Part shown: in pieces, positions 24,454 to 32,810 of the stretch
Position numbering within the stretch: position 1 is the first letter of the stretch
Layout: every line of letters starts with the position of its first letter
From: CALARM01 sp040217695
GTDB taxonomy: Bacteria; Vulcanimicrobiota; SpSt-956; JAKJGF01
Length of the DNA: 43,800 nt
Assembly (NCBI GenBank): GCA_040217695.1
Contig: JBEHWO010000012.1
Span: 1-43,800, forward strand
Reading direction: 5' to 3'
Made by a program: the position numbers and the translations under genes
Notes under the pieces: generated by a model
Databases searched by the model: none
Told to the model about the DNA's origin: nothing
What the model saw: the letters and a program-made list of their open reading frames with translations, nothing else

Positions 24454-25314
24454 TTATATCGACTCTTTAGCCCAGAAGGCACTATCCAGTTTTATAGTAG
24501 AAGTTTTTTCTTCTTCATCGGGATTTGCAAATTTTACATACAATTCGGGAGAATCATTTCCAGGTATGGCCACAATCCAGGTCGCCAGTGTTCGTGATTG
24601 TTCCGGATTACTTCCTGTTCTCCATATACTGTAATCAGCTCCATCATTTTGATCTTTACTGAAGGTTATAAAATCTTCCATAGTCAGGAGTTTGCCGGGA
24701 AGAGCCAGAAGTTCTTCAATCCTGTTTAATCGTGTTTCACTGCCTTCATTGCCAGTTTCATTATACTCAAGAAATTGTTCATGAGAATAATGATTTGTAT
24801 GGCATAAATATCCGTTGTCTGTTTCATTTACTGAAAATTCTCCGTCTGGAGCTACTTCTATGACAGCAATTTTCTTCTTATCTCCGAGAAGAAAATAGCC
24901 GGGATTAATATTGGAAAGTAGTTCTTTGTCGGCCAGTACACCGTCTACTGTATTATAATAAGCCAGAGCCTGTTTATTGAGTCCTTCTTTCCCGAGGTCC
25001 GTTTCTTCTACCGTAACTGCTGTGGCACTGACTATGACCAGCCCTTCTTTATTGATTCCTCCTTTAATCCCTCCGCTCCCTTCCGAGTCGGAAGTGAGTG
25101 ATAAATATTTGTAGCCATCTTCAGGGCTGACAATCTCTATTTTAGTATGATTATCAGGTTTCCAGTCTCTGTTTTTAGCAACAAGGGTTATGCCGTCTTT
25201 CGTTTTATTGCCTGTTGCACCCCATAAAGTACACGCTCCGACAGGTAATCCCGATAAAATAAAAGCAGATAAAATAAAAGCAGTTAAAAATGCTTTAATA
25301 GATGTTTTTTTCAT
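24454..25314 (-). CDS. Exported Ntn hydrolase (AAT/cholylglycine-hydrolase-like, C45 type)
   Basis: 286 residues from ATG 25314, preceded by AAGGAGG. The frame extends upstream to 25401, but that part is translated from heptad repeats and has no ribosome site. A signal peptide ends ILSGLPVGA, and the next residue, Cys, begins CTLWGATGNKTKDG, the expected N-terminal nucleophile, followed by LVAKNRDW. Ntn hydrolases of the acyl-CoA:6-APA acyltransferase/C45 and bile-salt-hydrolase-like groups place Cys this way and cleave amide bonds. Substrate unknown. It is probably periplasmic or extracellular. Confidence 0.72.
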   Translation of the reverse strand: MKKTSIKAFLTAFILSAFILSGLPVGACTLWGATGNKTKDGITLVAKNRDWKPDNHTKIEIVSPEDGYKYLSLTSDSEGSGGIKGGINKEGLVIVSATAVTVEETDLGKEGLNKQALAYYNTVDGVLADKELLSNINPGYFLLGDKKKIAVIEVAPDGEFSVNETDNGYLCHTNHYSHEQFLEYNETGNEGSETRLNRIEELLALPGKLLTMEDFITFSKDQNDGADYSIWRTGSNPEQSRTLATWIVAIPGNDSPELYVKFANPDEEEKTSTIKLDSAFWAKESI

Positions 25315-25361
25315 ATTCTTTTTTTCCTCCTTAATTTTTGATTGTTTAGAATGTAAGTTGT

Positions 25362-25425
25362 CGTGACGCGTAACGCGTGACGGGTTTATAGACCTGCGCA
25401 TAACGCATTACGCTTTACGCATTAC
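25362..25425. repeat. GCGTRAC and GCATTAC heptad arrays
   Basis: CGTGACGCGTAACGCGTGAC (from 25362) is joined through GGGTTTATAGACCT to GCGCATAACGCATTACGC and more (to 25425). The same two-array order occurs at 40165-40222 and, inverted, in 165-225. Confidence 0.75.
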
Positions 25426-25501
25426 GAGGTCATTATATGGATAGTTATAAAAGTAATCTTAATTTATTGTGAATCGTGAGTGTAAGATTGTTATTCATTT
25501 T

Positions 25502-27208
25502 TCACTTGGCTGAAAAAGTCTGAAGTTTCAAAGTTGCACCGGCATTAGAATTTATTGATGTATTTTCTATAAGAACAAATATATCTGTAATGTCAGTGCC
25601 GAAGTTACTTATTGTTTTAGTTGAACTGTTACCATATATCACTTCCTGATTACCTACATTATAATTCCCGTTACCGTTATCTTTAATCGGATAGATTACG
25701 ACTCTGCAATTTGTCGATACTTCACTGAAATCCAGTGTGATTGACCCTTTGAAATTTTTGGATTCATAACACCTGTAGCCTATGGAAAGAGGTTTTACTG
25801 AAATTGTCTCTGTTGAATTATTAGGGTCCTGGATGCAGTCTCTTGCTATAATATAATCATAAGGTTGACTGGCTGAACGTTTTTTTAGATTATTAAAAAA
25901 GGCATTATTAAAAAATGTGCCCCCAATATAGTAATCTTCCGCCACTTCATTGAAGGTCGTGACAAAATCTTTGCCTGTTTCTTCCAGCATTACTGTGTTA
26001 AATTTGTTTATATTTTCTTTCGGCTGAAACTTTACCATAATATTATGCAAAATACGTGGCTTTTGTTTTTTTATTATATAACTCCAGACTATATATCTTT
26101 CGTAATAACCGGAAGTGGAATTGAAAGGACTGTATAAAATATCATAATCCCATCTGCATCCGGCCAGGTCATACATTTCCTGAGTTTTATTCATGCCATA
26201 ATACTGCATGGCTACGGCCATACTCTCGTCAAACCAGTCAGGATATGCATTCCTGTTGCCATAGGCGAACTGAATTAAATGCCATACTTCATGATAGCAC
26301 GTTCTTTTTCCGAGAGGTTCATTAATATTCATGGAACTTTTATTGAATGCCATATAACCTCTGGTTCCGGCAATGCCCCAGCTGTCCTTTTCATAATTCG
26401 GTGACGAAGGTGAGGGATAAATATAGACATAAATATAATCTGATGTGCCGTATTCCAGCACTGATTTTACGGGCGCCCTGTAACCCAGTCCATCGTAATA
26501 ATCACAGGCTTCTTCAACTGCATTCCCGATGGCTTCCGCATAGGCTTTATCCTGAGCATTACAATAGAATATTTTGAACCGGTTTTTATTGCTTATAATA
26601 GAATATTGATAATCTGTTGATTTGCCTATACCGACTATAACAGGTTCCTCTATGGAACCCTCTTCTTCTCCTTCTTCCGTCCATTCATTAATATCTTCAT
26701 CCAGGCAGTTGAGTTCTATTATTATTTCCTGTGTACCGGTATCATATGAATAGTCCAGAGGGAGCCATTCTCCTCCGTTCCATGTGAGAGGTATCTGCTG
26801 GCTGTCAGCTTTTATTCTTACGGTGGCTGGTTGCTGCAATTCGTCTACTTCGTCTTCACCTCCGGAGGATATTTTGTATATGTCCCCCTCATTTACATCG
26901 GATGATGTCATGTTGTTAATCTTCACTTTAGCTATTTCTATTTTTCCGTCATTTGCCAGAGCATTGGGAGGAATTTCCACGGTCATATTACCTTCTGTCA
27001 GAGTCCCCCCGTCTTTTGCTGAAATAGTTGCTACTTTAACATCCGTTTCCGTTAAAGATGATACGACATGAGGGGTTTGTGTGACAGGGGCACAGGTAGG
27101 AACCTGTGTGGGAGTAGAAACAGTTAACACGGGACTGCTTCCGTCTCCGCACCCGGCAGATAAGAATAATGTAAAAATTACTGCGATAAGAAAATATTTT
27201 TTGTACAT
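25502..27208 (-). CDS. Lipoprotein gluzincin-like metallopeptidase, paralogue A
   Basis: 568 residues from ATG 27208 (site AAAGGAGTGAG); upstream frame to 27280 is repeat-derived. Signal peptide with lipobox LSAGC makes it a lipoprotein. After a low-complexity linker comes a ZU5-like beta domain (ISAKDGGTLTEGNMTVEIPP), then the zinc motif CYHEVWHLIQFAYG and downstream DWFDESMAVAMQYY, whose Glu is the likely third ligand. Layout fits the Peptidase_MA/gluzincin group. The C-terminal ~100 residues form a beta domain shared with the paralogue and the pseudogene. Substrate unknown; probably degrades proteins at the cell surface. Confidence 0.78.
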   Translation of the reverse strand: MYKKYFLIAVIFTLFLSAGCGDGSSPVLTVSTPTQVPTCAPVTQTPHVVSSLTETDVKVATISAKDGGTLTEGNMTVEIPPNALANDGKIEIAKVKINNMTSSDVNEGDIYKISSGGEDEVDELQQPATVRIKADSQQIPLTWNGGEWLPLDYSYDTGTQEIIIELNCLDEDINEWTEEGEEEGSIEEPVIVGIGKSTDYQYSIISNKNRFKIFYCNAQDKAYAEAIGNAVEEACDYYDGLGYRAPVKSVLEYGTSDYIYVYIYPSPSSPNYEKDSWGIAGTRGYMAFNKSSMNINEPLGKRTCYHEVWHLIQFAYGNRNAYPDWFDESMAVAMQYYGMNKTQEMYDLAGCRWDYDILYSPFNSTSGYYERYIVWSYIIKKQKPRILHNIMVKFQPKENINKFNTVMLEETGKDFVTTFNEVAEDYYIGGTFFNNAFFNNLKKRSASQPYDYIIARDCIQDPNNSTETISVKPLSIGYRCYESKNFKGSITLDFSEVSTNCRVVIYPIKDNGNGNYNVGNQEVIYGNSSTKTISNFGTDITDIFVLIENTSINSNAGATLKLQTFSAK

Positions 27209-27228
27209 ATTACTCACTCCTTTAATTA

Positions 27229-27297
27229 GTGAAAAGTGAGTCGTGAAAAGTGAAAAGTAAGTAAAATCCAGTTTTTTCACTTTTCACTTTTCACTCT
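27229..27297. repeat. GTGAAAA/TTTTCAC inverted heptad arrays
   Basis: GTGAAAAGTGAGTCGTGAAA and more (27229-27260), then TTTTTTCACTTTTCACTTTT (27272-27296). The inverted arrays could pair as a hairpin. They fill the gap between the two metallopeptidase paralogues. Confidence 0.7.
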
Positions 27298-27299
27298 AA

Positions 27300-29030
27300 T
27301 TACGATTTCCACGTTGAAACACTTACTTTGGCATTTGAACTCATAGATGTATTTTCTATAAGTACAAAAAGATGGGTCATATCACTTCCGAAAGTATATT
27401 TTTTTGTTACACTGCCTGTTACTTCTTCTACAGGAGATATGGTATAGCTATCATCACTGTCTTTTTTCATCGGGAAAATTCTGATTTTGCAGTTTGATGA
27501 AAGGTTACTGAAATTTAATTCAAAATTCCCCTCGTAATTCCCGGATTTATAGCATATATATCTCATAGAGAGAGGACTTATATCATAATTGTCGGACCAT
27601 GTGCCAGGATTGATGCTATCTCTGTTTATAATACTACTGTAAGGCTGGCCGGAAGAACGATCGGAAAGTTTTGAAAAGTAGTCGCTATTAAAAAATTTAC
27701 CGTAAATATAATAGTCTTCTATAAGGTCATTCATAAGCAGGGGAAGGCTTTTGCCGACATTCTTCTGAAAGGCGAAGCTGAGTTTTTCCGGATTCTCAAT
27801 ATCGGCCGGTTTCAGGTCTGTCATCATATTTTGAAAGAGTCTATTTTTAAGACCTGACCTGTTCATCATATAACTCCAGATAATATATTTATTATAATTA
27901 TTCTGACTGTTCGAACTCATTTGATTAAAAATTTCATCCCAGAGAAGATCTCTATTCCACCTGCCATCTGATAAATCGTATTTTTCCCCCGGTCTGTTAA
28001 TTGCATAATACTGCATGGAAGTGCACATACTTTCACTGAACCAGCTTTTGTAAGTGCTTCTGTCCCCGCTGTAAGCATACTGAATTAAATGTAATATTTC
28101 ATGATAGAAGGTACTTTGATTGACCGGTTTGCTTAAATCCAGAAGGTTTCTATTATATCCGAGATAACCGGCAGTCCAGGCCACACCTTTGTAACCGTCA
28201 TATTTGTTGCCCATATTACTGTAAACATAGGTATAAATATATTTTGACGTTCCTGTTTTCTGGTTAATCAGTGATTTTACCGGCTCTTTATATCCCAGTT
28301 TCTGATAATACTCATAGGCTTCTTCAATGATAGGCTCCATAGTCTTTACGTAGTCTTCTTCACTATTATTATAAAATATTTTGAAATGACCATTACCTTG
28401 GTTGGTTATCAATTCTTTATCATAGCCGGTATCATTATTCAGTGCTATTACAACAGGTGTTTCTACTGATGCTTCATCGCCTCCGCTTTCAATATATGTA
28501 TTCGTATCGTTATCTATAAAGTTAATCCACAGGCTCAGTTCTCCTGTATTCGGGTCATATTCATAATCGTCTACAGGAAACCATGACTGACCGTTATATA
28601 AGGCCGGACGCTGATTGGCTCTTACATTTTTGAATGTTACTTTCGCAGGTTCTGTTAATTCTTCATCTTCATCTTTAAGGCCTGTAGATATTTCATATCC
28701 TGTAGTAACATCAGAGCTTTTAAGAGCACCGTTACTGTTAATGGTTACCCTGGAAATTTCTACGGAAGTGTCTTCACTCATTGAGTTATCTGCTATTTCT
28801 ATCTCTATATCGCCGAGGGATACAGTGCCGCCGTTTTTGGCTGAAATAAGAGCCTGCTGAGATTCTAATTCAGTCAGTGTGGATATAATTTCACTATCAG
28901 AAGGTGTTACTGATGGAATGGGCCCTGCTGTTGGGGTGATAATAACGGGAACTGTGCTGTCTCCTCCGCATCCTGAGGATAACGAAATAACTAACAGGAG
29001 AAGAATGATTAGTGAACAATTTTTTTTCAT
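27300..29030 (-). CDS. Lipoprotein gluzincin-like metallopeptidase, paralogue B
   Basis: 576 residues with lipobox LSSGC and a GGAGGTTATTT ribosome site. It has the same order as its neighbour: linker, ZU5-like domain (ISAKNGGTVSLGDIEIEIAD), zinc motif FYHEILHLIQYAYSG with SWFSESMCTSMQYY, and a C-terminal beta domain ending FGSDMTHLFVLIENTSMSS. The two genes are a tandem duplication that has diverged; only a 91-bp repeat gap separates them. Function as for paralogue A. Confidence 0.78.
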   Translation of the reverse strand: MKKNCSLIILLLLVISLSSGCGGDSTVPVIITPTAGPIPSVTPSDSEIISTLTELESQQALISAKNGGTVSLGDIEIEIADNSMSEDTSVEISRVTINSNGALKSSDVTTGYEISTGLKDEDEELTEPAKVTFKNVRANQRPALYNGQSWFPVDDYEYDPNTGELSLWINFIDNDTNTYIESGGDEASVETPVVIALNNDTGYDKELITNQGNGHFKIFYNNSEEDYVKTMEPIIEEAYEYYQKLGYKEPVKSLINQKTGTSKYIYTYVYSNMGNKYDGYKGVAWTAGYLGYNRNLLDLSKPVNQSTFYHEILHLIQYAYSGDRSTYKSWFSESMCTSMQYYAINRPGEKYDLSDGRWNRDLLWDEIFNQMSSNSQNNYNKYIIWSYMMNRSGLKNRLFQNMMTDLKPADIENPEKLSFAFQKNVGKSLPLLMNDLIEDYYIYGKFFNSDYFSKLSDRSSGQPYSSIINRDSINPGTWSDNYDISPLSMRYICYKSGNYEGNFELNFSNLSSNCKIRIFPMKKDSDDSYTISPVEEVTGSVTKKYTFGSDMTHLFVLIENTSMSSNAKVSVSTWKS

Positions 29031-29261
29031 TTAAATAACCTCCCTGGTTTTTATAATATGTTTTATTTAAAAAAATTACAACCTGTCAATTTTACATTAC
29101 ATCACAAATAATTTAAATAGATATTAAAATTTGTAAAAATTTGTAAAAATCCTCTTTTAAAAATAGAAAATTTTTTTGACATCTATTTCGCCTCACACTT
29201 CACGATTTGAAAGATGGCAATTTGTTAACAAAATTTTAACAAATTTCTCTGACTTTTAGAT

Positions 29262-29288
29262 TTGAAAATATCAGTGATGTGATATAAT
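29262..29288 (+). promoter_or_regulatory. Probable promoter of the subtilase gene
   Basis: TTGAAA (29262-29267) and TATAAT (29283-29288), spaced 15 bp, lie 40 bp before the start codon. A TTGTTAAC/TTTTAACAA inverted motif lies just upstream (29222-29243). The spacing is short, so this is moderate evidence. 29031-29260 shows no gene. Confidence 0.5.
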
Positions 29289-29327
29289 AAAATACAGAAA
29301 AGAATTAATAAAAGGAGTGATTTCTCG

Positions 29328-30776
29328 ATGAGTATAGATGGAGTAAAAGGTTTTTCCTTCAACCAGTTAAATAAGATAGTAGATATTATGAATTCTCCCG
29401 CTTCAAAAACAAAAGAAGAAGTTATTGACAGTGTGGCACTCGGAAGCACAAGAACTCCGCAGCAGGATGTTATTATAATGCCCGATGTAAAGGTCATGAA
29501 AGGCCATTTTTCTGTAAAAGATATGACCAGCCGCGTAAAAGAAGAAGGAATAGCGCTTAAAGATAATTTAGAACTTATAAATGGTGTTACTGCAAAGGTT
29601 ACGCCAGAAGAAATAGATAAACTCCAGAAACAGGGCTTTGTAGTTTATGATGATTCTCCGAGAGATCTCTCTCCCGGCATTCCTGCTGCCACAGCTTCTA
29701 CCACCAGGGCAGGTAATTCATGGGATATGCCTGAGATAAAGGATATAGAATGGACCGGTGCAAAAGACCTTCATGCCCAGGGGCTTACGGGTAAAGGAAG
29801 AACAATAGCAATTGTTGACTCAGGATACAATCATCCTGCAAAACCTCTTAAAGCATGGGTAGATGTCGTTGAAAAGTCACCTAAACCGATAGATCCTAAC
29901 GGACACGGAACTCATGTGGCAGGAGATGCCAATAAAATAGCTCCCGACGCAGAACTTGTAGGTATAAGAGTGATGAATTCCCAGGGGCAGGGAAGACCTT
30001 CCGACATAGTAAAAGGTATAGAATGGGCCATTAAAAATAAAGACAGATTCGGTATCGATATAATAAATATGTCTCTCGGAGCAGGCCCTGACGGTGTGCC
30101 ATTTAATATGGATCCCATCAATAAAGCCGTGGAACAGGCCATAAAACTCGGTATGGATGTAGTAGCAGCAGCCGGTAATTCAGGCCCGGGAGCAGAAACC
30201 ATAGGTTCTCCTGCAGACGACCCGGCAGTTCTTACTGTAGCCGCAGCACTCAATCCGAATAAAGTCAGTGATTTTTCAAGCCGCGGTCTCACTGAAGACG
30301 GTCTTGTAAAACCTGATATTACAGCACCGGGAGAATTTATAACATCCTGGGCAGCTCCCAATTCACAGCTTGATAATATAGGTAAAACTATTCAGACAAT
30401 AAGAGATATGACTCCTGACCAGCTTACTACCCTTTTTACAAATAAACCTGACCTGATACAGGCACTGGGATTACCGTCTAATGTCATGAGTCTTTCTGCG
30501 AAAGAAAGGGAAAAAGTAGTAAAGACACATCTGCCTCCAATGTTTAAACCCACTGCAGATACTCTGGCAGGGCCGGGAACATCCTTTGCTTCACCTGAAG
30601 TGGCAGGACTTGCTGCATTGTTGAAACAGGCAGTGCCGAATTCCACACCTGCCGACAGGAAAGAAGCTTTTATGAAGACTGCAGATTCAATGGGAAGTAA
30701 TTATAAACCTGTAGACCAGGGCGCAGGTTTTGTAGATGCAGATGAAGCAGTGAAATATTTAAAAGAAAACAAATAA
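29328..30776 (+). CDS. Subtilisin-like serine protease (S8), no signal peptide
   Basis: A 482-residue subtilase. The catalytic triad is visible: Asp in IAIVDSGYNHP, His in DPNGHGTHVAGDA and Ser in AGPGTSFASPEVAGLAALL; the oxyanion Asn is in VVAAAGNSGPG. An N-terminal ~130-residue region may be an I9-like prodomain (LELINGVTAKVTPEEIDKLQ). About 75 mainly helical residues are inserted between APGEFITSWAAP and AGPGTSFASP. There is no obvious signal peptide, so it may be intracellular or exported by another route. Ribosome site AAAGGAGTG. A terminator follows. Confidence 0.9.
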   Translation: MSIDGVKGFSFNQLNKIVDIMNSPASKTKEEVIDSVALGSTRTPQQDVIIMPDVKVMKGHFSVKDMTSRVKEEGIALKDNLELINGVTAKVTPEEIDKLQKQGFVVYDDSPRDLSPGIPAATASTTRAGNSWDMPEIKDIEWTGAKDLHAQGLTGKGRTIAIVDSGYNHPAKPLKAWVDVVEKSPKPIDPNGHGTHVAGDANKIAPDAELVGIRVMNSQGQGRPSDIVKGIEWAIKNKDRFGIDIINMSLGAGPDGVPFNMDPINKAVEQAIKLGMDVVAAAGNSGPGAETIGSPADDPAVLTVAAALNPNKVSDFSSRGLTEDGLVKPDITAPGEFITSWAAPNSQLDNIGKTIQTIRDMTPDQLTTLFTNKPDLIQALGLPSNVMSLSAKEREKVVKTHLPPMFKPTADTLAGPGTSFASPEVAGLAALLKQAVPNSTPADRKEAFMKTADSMGSNYKPVDQGAGFVDADEAVKYLKENK

Positions 30777-30790
30777 ATTTTACTGATATA

Positions 30791-30824
30791 TAAAGGGCTG
30801 ACCCATCGGTCAGCCCTTTATTAG
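30791..30824. terminator. Terminator after the subtilase gene, possibly bidirectional
   Basis: TAAAGGGCTGACC and GGTCAGCCCTTTA form a 13-bp perfect stem with a CATC loop, followed by TTAGTTATTT. It lies between two convergent genes. Confidence 0.85.
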
Positions 30825-31310
30825 TTATTTGTACAGCCTTACTTTCAGCTGTCTTATGTGACGGTATAAATGAACGATTGTATGCTCTATCATACCTTCC
30901 GAAGACATATGCTCTCCCCAGGATGTGGTTCCCTGGTTTGAAAGATGATCATTTGTCATAGGTGAAATAAAACCGGGAATTATTTTCTTTAACCTTTCCG
31001 CTTCATCCAGAATCTGTTCTCTTGACTGTGATTCCCCGGTTAAAAGAGAACTTTTTTTATCAGGGCCTGTAAGGCCGGCAAGTTCAATGCTCCATTTAAA
31101 ATGACCCAGAGCAGCACCCATTACATGTTTTCCTGCAGAAATTGCTGTTTCTCCTTCCTTATCTATAGGTCGAGTAAGCAGTTCTTCAGGGATTGAACTA
31201 TAGTAATCTATAAAATCATTCATCCCTTTTAACCACAGATCAGTCAAAGCTTCAATTTCACCGGAAGCACAGTTGAAAATTTTTAAATCCATTCCGCTTA
31301 TGGAATTCAT
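30825..31310 (-). CDS. DinB-like four-helix protein
   Basis: 161 residues, all helical. Features fit the DinB/YfiT-like superfamily: DFIDYYSSIPEELLTRPI near the start, HVMGAALGHFKWSIELAGLT, and EGMIEHTIVHLYRHIRQLK at the end with metal-ligand-like His residues (His in the MGAALGH and TIVHLYRH regions). DinB proteins are metal-binding and some act as thiol-dependent transferases; no specific role is supported here. Ribosome site AAAGGAGG. Confidence 0.7.
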   Translation of the reverse strand: MNSISGMDLKIFNCASGEIEALTDLWLKGMNDFIDYYSSIPEELLTRPIDKEGETAISAGKHVMGAALGHFKWSIELAGLTGPDKKSSLLTGESQSREQILDEAERLKKIIPGFISPMTNDHLSNQGTTSWGEHMSSEGMIEHTIVHLYRHIRQLKVRLYK

Positions 31311-31332
31311 ATGTTAATGATCCTCCTTTGGG

Positions 31333-31430
31333 AGTGAAAAGTGAGTAGTGAATAGTGAGTAGTGTTCTATTCTTTTCACTTTTCACTTTTCACTTTAATT
31401 AAATTCTAACAAATTATGAAATACACTATA
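31333..31430. repeat. Heptad element ending in the rsgA stop codon
   Basis: GTGAAAA/GTGAGTA heptads (31333-31363), inverted TTTTCAC heptads (31373-31395), AAATTCTAAC, then the end motif ATTATGAAATACACTATA (31413-31430). Bases 31426-31428 within that end supply the TAG stop of rsgA. Confidence 0.75.
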
Positions 31431-32367
31431 CAATACTTTCTCTTATCCTTACATATGTATCATATCTCGTCCGGCTTATTTCACCGGATAAAAGAGCTTC
31501 TTTTACGGCGCAGTTTTCCTCTTCTATATGGGAGCAACCAGGGTATTTACAGAGATTTATTTTATCTTTAAATTCTCTGAATAAACCGGGAAGTTCCTTT
31601 TTACTTATATCTGAAATACCTAACTGTTTTATGCCGGGAGAATCGAAAACTTCTCCGCCAAAACTCAGTTTGAGCAATCTTGTAGATGTAGTGGTGTGTT
31701 TCCCTTTATTTGTAGAATCGCTTACTTCGCCTGTCCTCAGTTTTAACGAAGGGTCCAGCGCATTTAAAAGAGATGATTTCCCTACACCTGAATGACCTGT
31801 AAATAAACTGCGTCTGTTTTTAAAATATTCTTTAAGCTCCTCTATACCGGTTTTCTTTACCGCACTTACAGGAATTACCCTGTAACCAAGGGTTTTATAG
31901 ACAGCCATCTCATCCGTATATTCGGAGCTATCATCTGTGAGATCAATCTTATTTATACATATGAGAACATCAAAACCTTTCTTTTCTGCAATGAGAAGAA
32001 AACGGTCAATAAGTCCGGTTTTAAGGGGCGGACTTTTAACAGAAGCCACTATCACAATCTGGTCAAAGTTTGATGCAATGGCTTTTTCTTTTCTTTTTCC
32101 CAGGGACGGATCGGCACGGGAAAAAAACTTATCAGGGTTTTCATATTCATATTTTCCCGTAACCTTCTTTATCTTCTCAAAGCCGGAAAGATCATAACTG
32201 TCATCATCTTCATCATATATGTCAATCCAGTTTTTTTGTCTTACATCTTCCATTCTATTGGATTTTCTGAAATTTCTTAATTTTTTGGCTTCCTTTGATT
32301 TTTCGTGGGAAGTCCTTCCTAAAAGAAATCTAACTTTTTTGGCTTCACGCCTTGATTTAATTTCCAT
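31426..32367 (-). CDS. rsgA: Ribosome small-subunit GTPase RsgA (YjeQ), with atypical N-terminus
   Basis: 313 residues with the circularly permuted GTPase order: NKIDLTD (G4), then P-loop GHSGVGKSSLLNAL (G1), then DSPGIKQLG (G3), and the zinc knuckle CKYPGCSHIEEENC. RsgA releases RbfA and matures the 30S subunit. The first ~100 residues are Lys/Arg- and Asp/Glu-rich (REAKKVRFLLGRTSHEKSKE) and do not look like the usual OB fold. AAAGGAG lies 11 bp before the ATG. The stop codon lies in a repeat end. A leader-peptide transcription unit lies upstream on the same strand. Confidence 0.88.
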   Translation of the reverse strand: MEIKSRREAKKVRFLLGRTSHEKSKEAKKLRNFRKSNRMEDVRQKNWIDIYDEDDDSYDLSGFEKIKKVTGKYEYENPDKFFSRADPSLGKRKEKAIASNFDQIVIVASVKSPPLKTGLIDRFLLIAEKKGFDVLICINKIDLTDDSSEYTDEMAVYKTLGYRVIPVSAVKKTGIEELKEYFKNRRSLFTGHSGVGKSSLLNALDPSLKLRTGEVSDSTNKGKHTTTSTRLLKLSFGGEVFDSPGIKQLGISDISKKELPGLFREFKDKINLCKYPGCSHIEEENCAVKEALLSGEISRTRYDTYVRIRESIV

Positions 32368-32456
32368 TTCTTTCTTATCTCTCCTTTTAAAATATGGTAC
32401 CTAGTTCTTCTGATGTTTTTTACATGGACCGTCATCAATACCACTCCTTTCGTTTT

Positions 32457-32484
32457 GTGACGCGTAACGCGTGACGCGTGACGC
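32457..32484. repeat. GCGTRAC heptad array
   Basis: Four tandem copies of the GTGACGC/GTAACGC 7-mer, between the rsgA start region and two terminators. Confidence 0.75.
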
Positions 32485-32556
32485 GGGAAAAATAAAACAG
32501 GACTGCATGCCCGCAGTCCTGTAAAAAATTAAAACCGGTGGAAAGCCACCGGTTTT
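32485..32556 (-). terminator. Two tandem intrinsic terminators downstream of a leader ORF
   Basis: On the minus strand the first hairpin is AAAACCGGTGG/CCACCGGTTTT (32556-32531, 11-bp stem), followed by AATTTTTT. The second is CAGGACTGC/GCAGTCCTG (32521-32498), followed by TTTTATTTTT. Both end RNA from the promoter at 32719-32691. GGTGGC in the first stem can pair with GCCACC in the leader ORF, a possible antiterminator. Confidence 0.8.
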
Positions 32557-32583
32557 AACTGGTTATATAATCTATATTAAATA

Positions 32584-32652
32584 TTAAATCTTTCTGGTGG
32601 CGGGCACAATTAAACTACATATTAAATTAAATTTATTAATGTTATGTATCAT
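32584..32652 (-). CDS. 22-residue leader-peptide ORF
   Basis: ATG at 32652 is preceded by AAGGTGGTGAGG and opens 22 codons, MIHNINKFNLICSLIVPATR then KI, to TAA at 32584. It lies between a near-consensus promoter and two terminators, so the transcript is about 150-190 nt. It may be an attenuation leader for rsgA or an independent micropeptide mRNA. No run of regulatory codons is seen. Confidence 0.55.
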   Translation of the reverse strand: MIHNINKFNLICSLIVPATRKI

Positions 32653-32690
32653 TATGCCTCACCACCTTAAACATTAAAGTTTGTATTTAG

Positions 32691-32719
32691 ACTATATCAA
32701 AAAACACTATATTTGTCAA
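32691..32719 (-). promoter_or_regulatory. Near-consensus sigma-70 promoter for the leader ORF
   Basis: On the minus strand, TTGACA (32719-32714), a 17-bp spacer and TATAGT (32696-32691). It is the best -35/-10 match in the window. Start of transcription is expected near 32684. Confidence 0.8.
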
Positions 32720-32810
32720 GATTTTTAAGGTTTTTGTTCTTTAATCCAAAAAACAAAACCTGAGACATTTAATTAATTCTCATTTATATATAAAATTATC
32801 TGTCATTTTT

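Noticed and set aside
25315..25401. N-terminal extension of the Ntn hydrolase (start at 25401)
   Set aside because: The first codons come from heptad repeats and lack a ribosome site; ATG 25314 has AAGGAGG and begins a proper signal peptide.
32319..32435. 38-codon basic ORF overlapping the rsgA start
   Set aside because: It has a good ribosome site but overlaps rsgA out of frame and matches nothing I recognise. It is kept only as a note within the RsgA finding.
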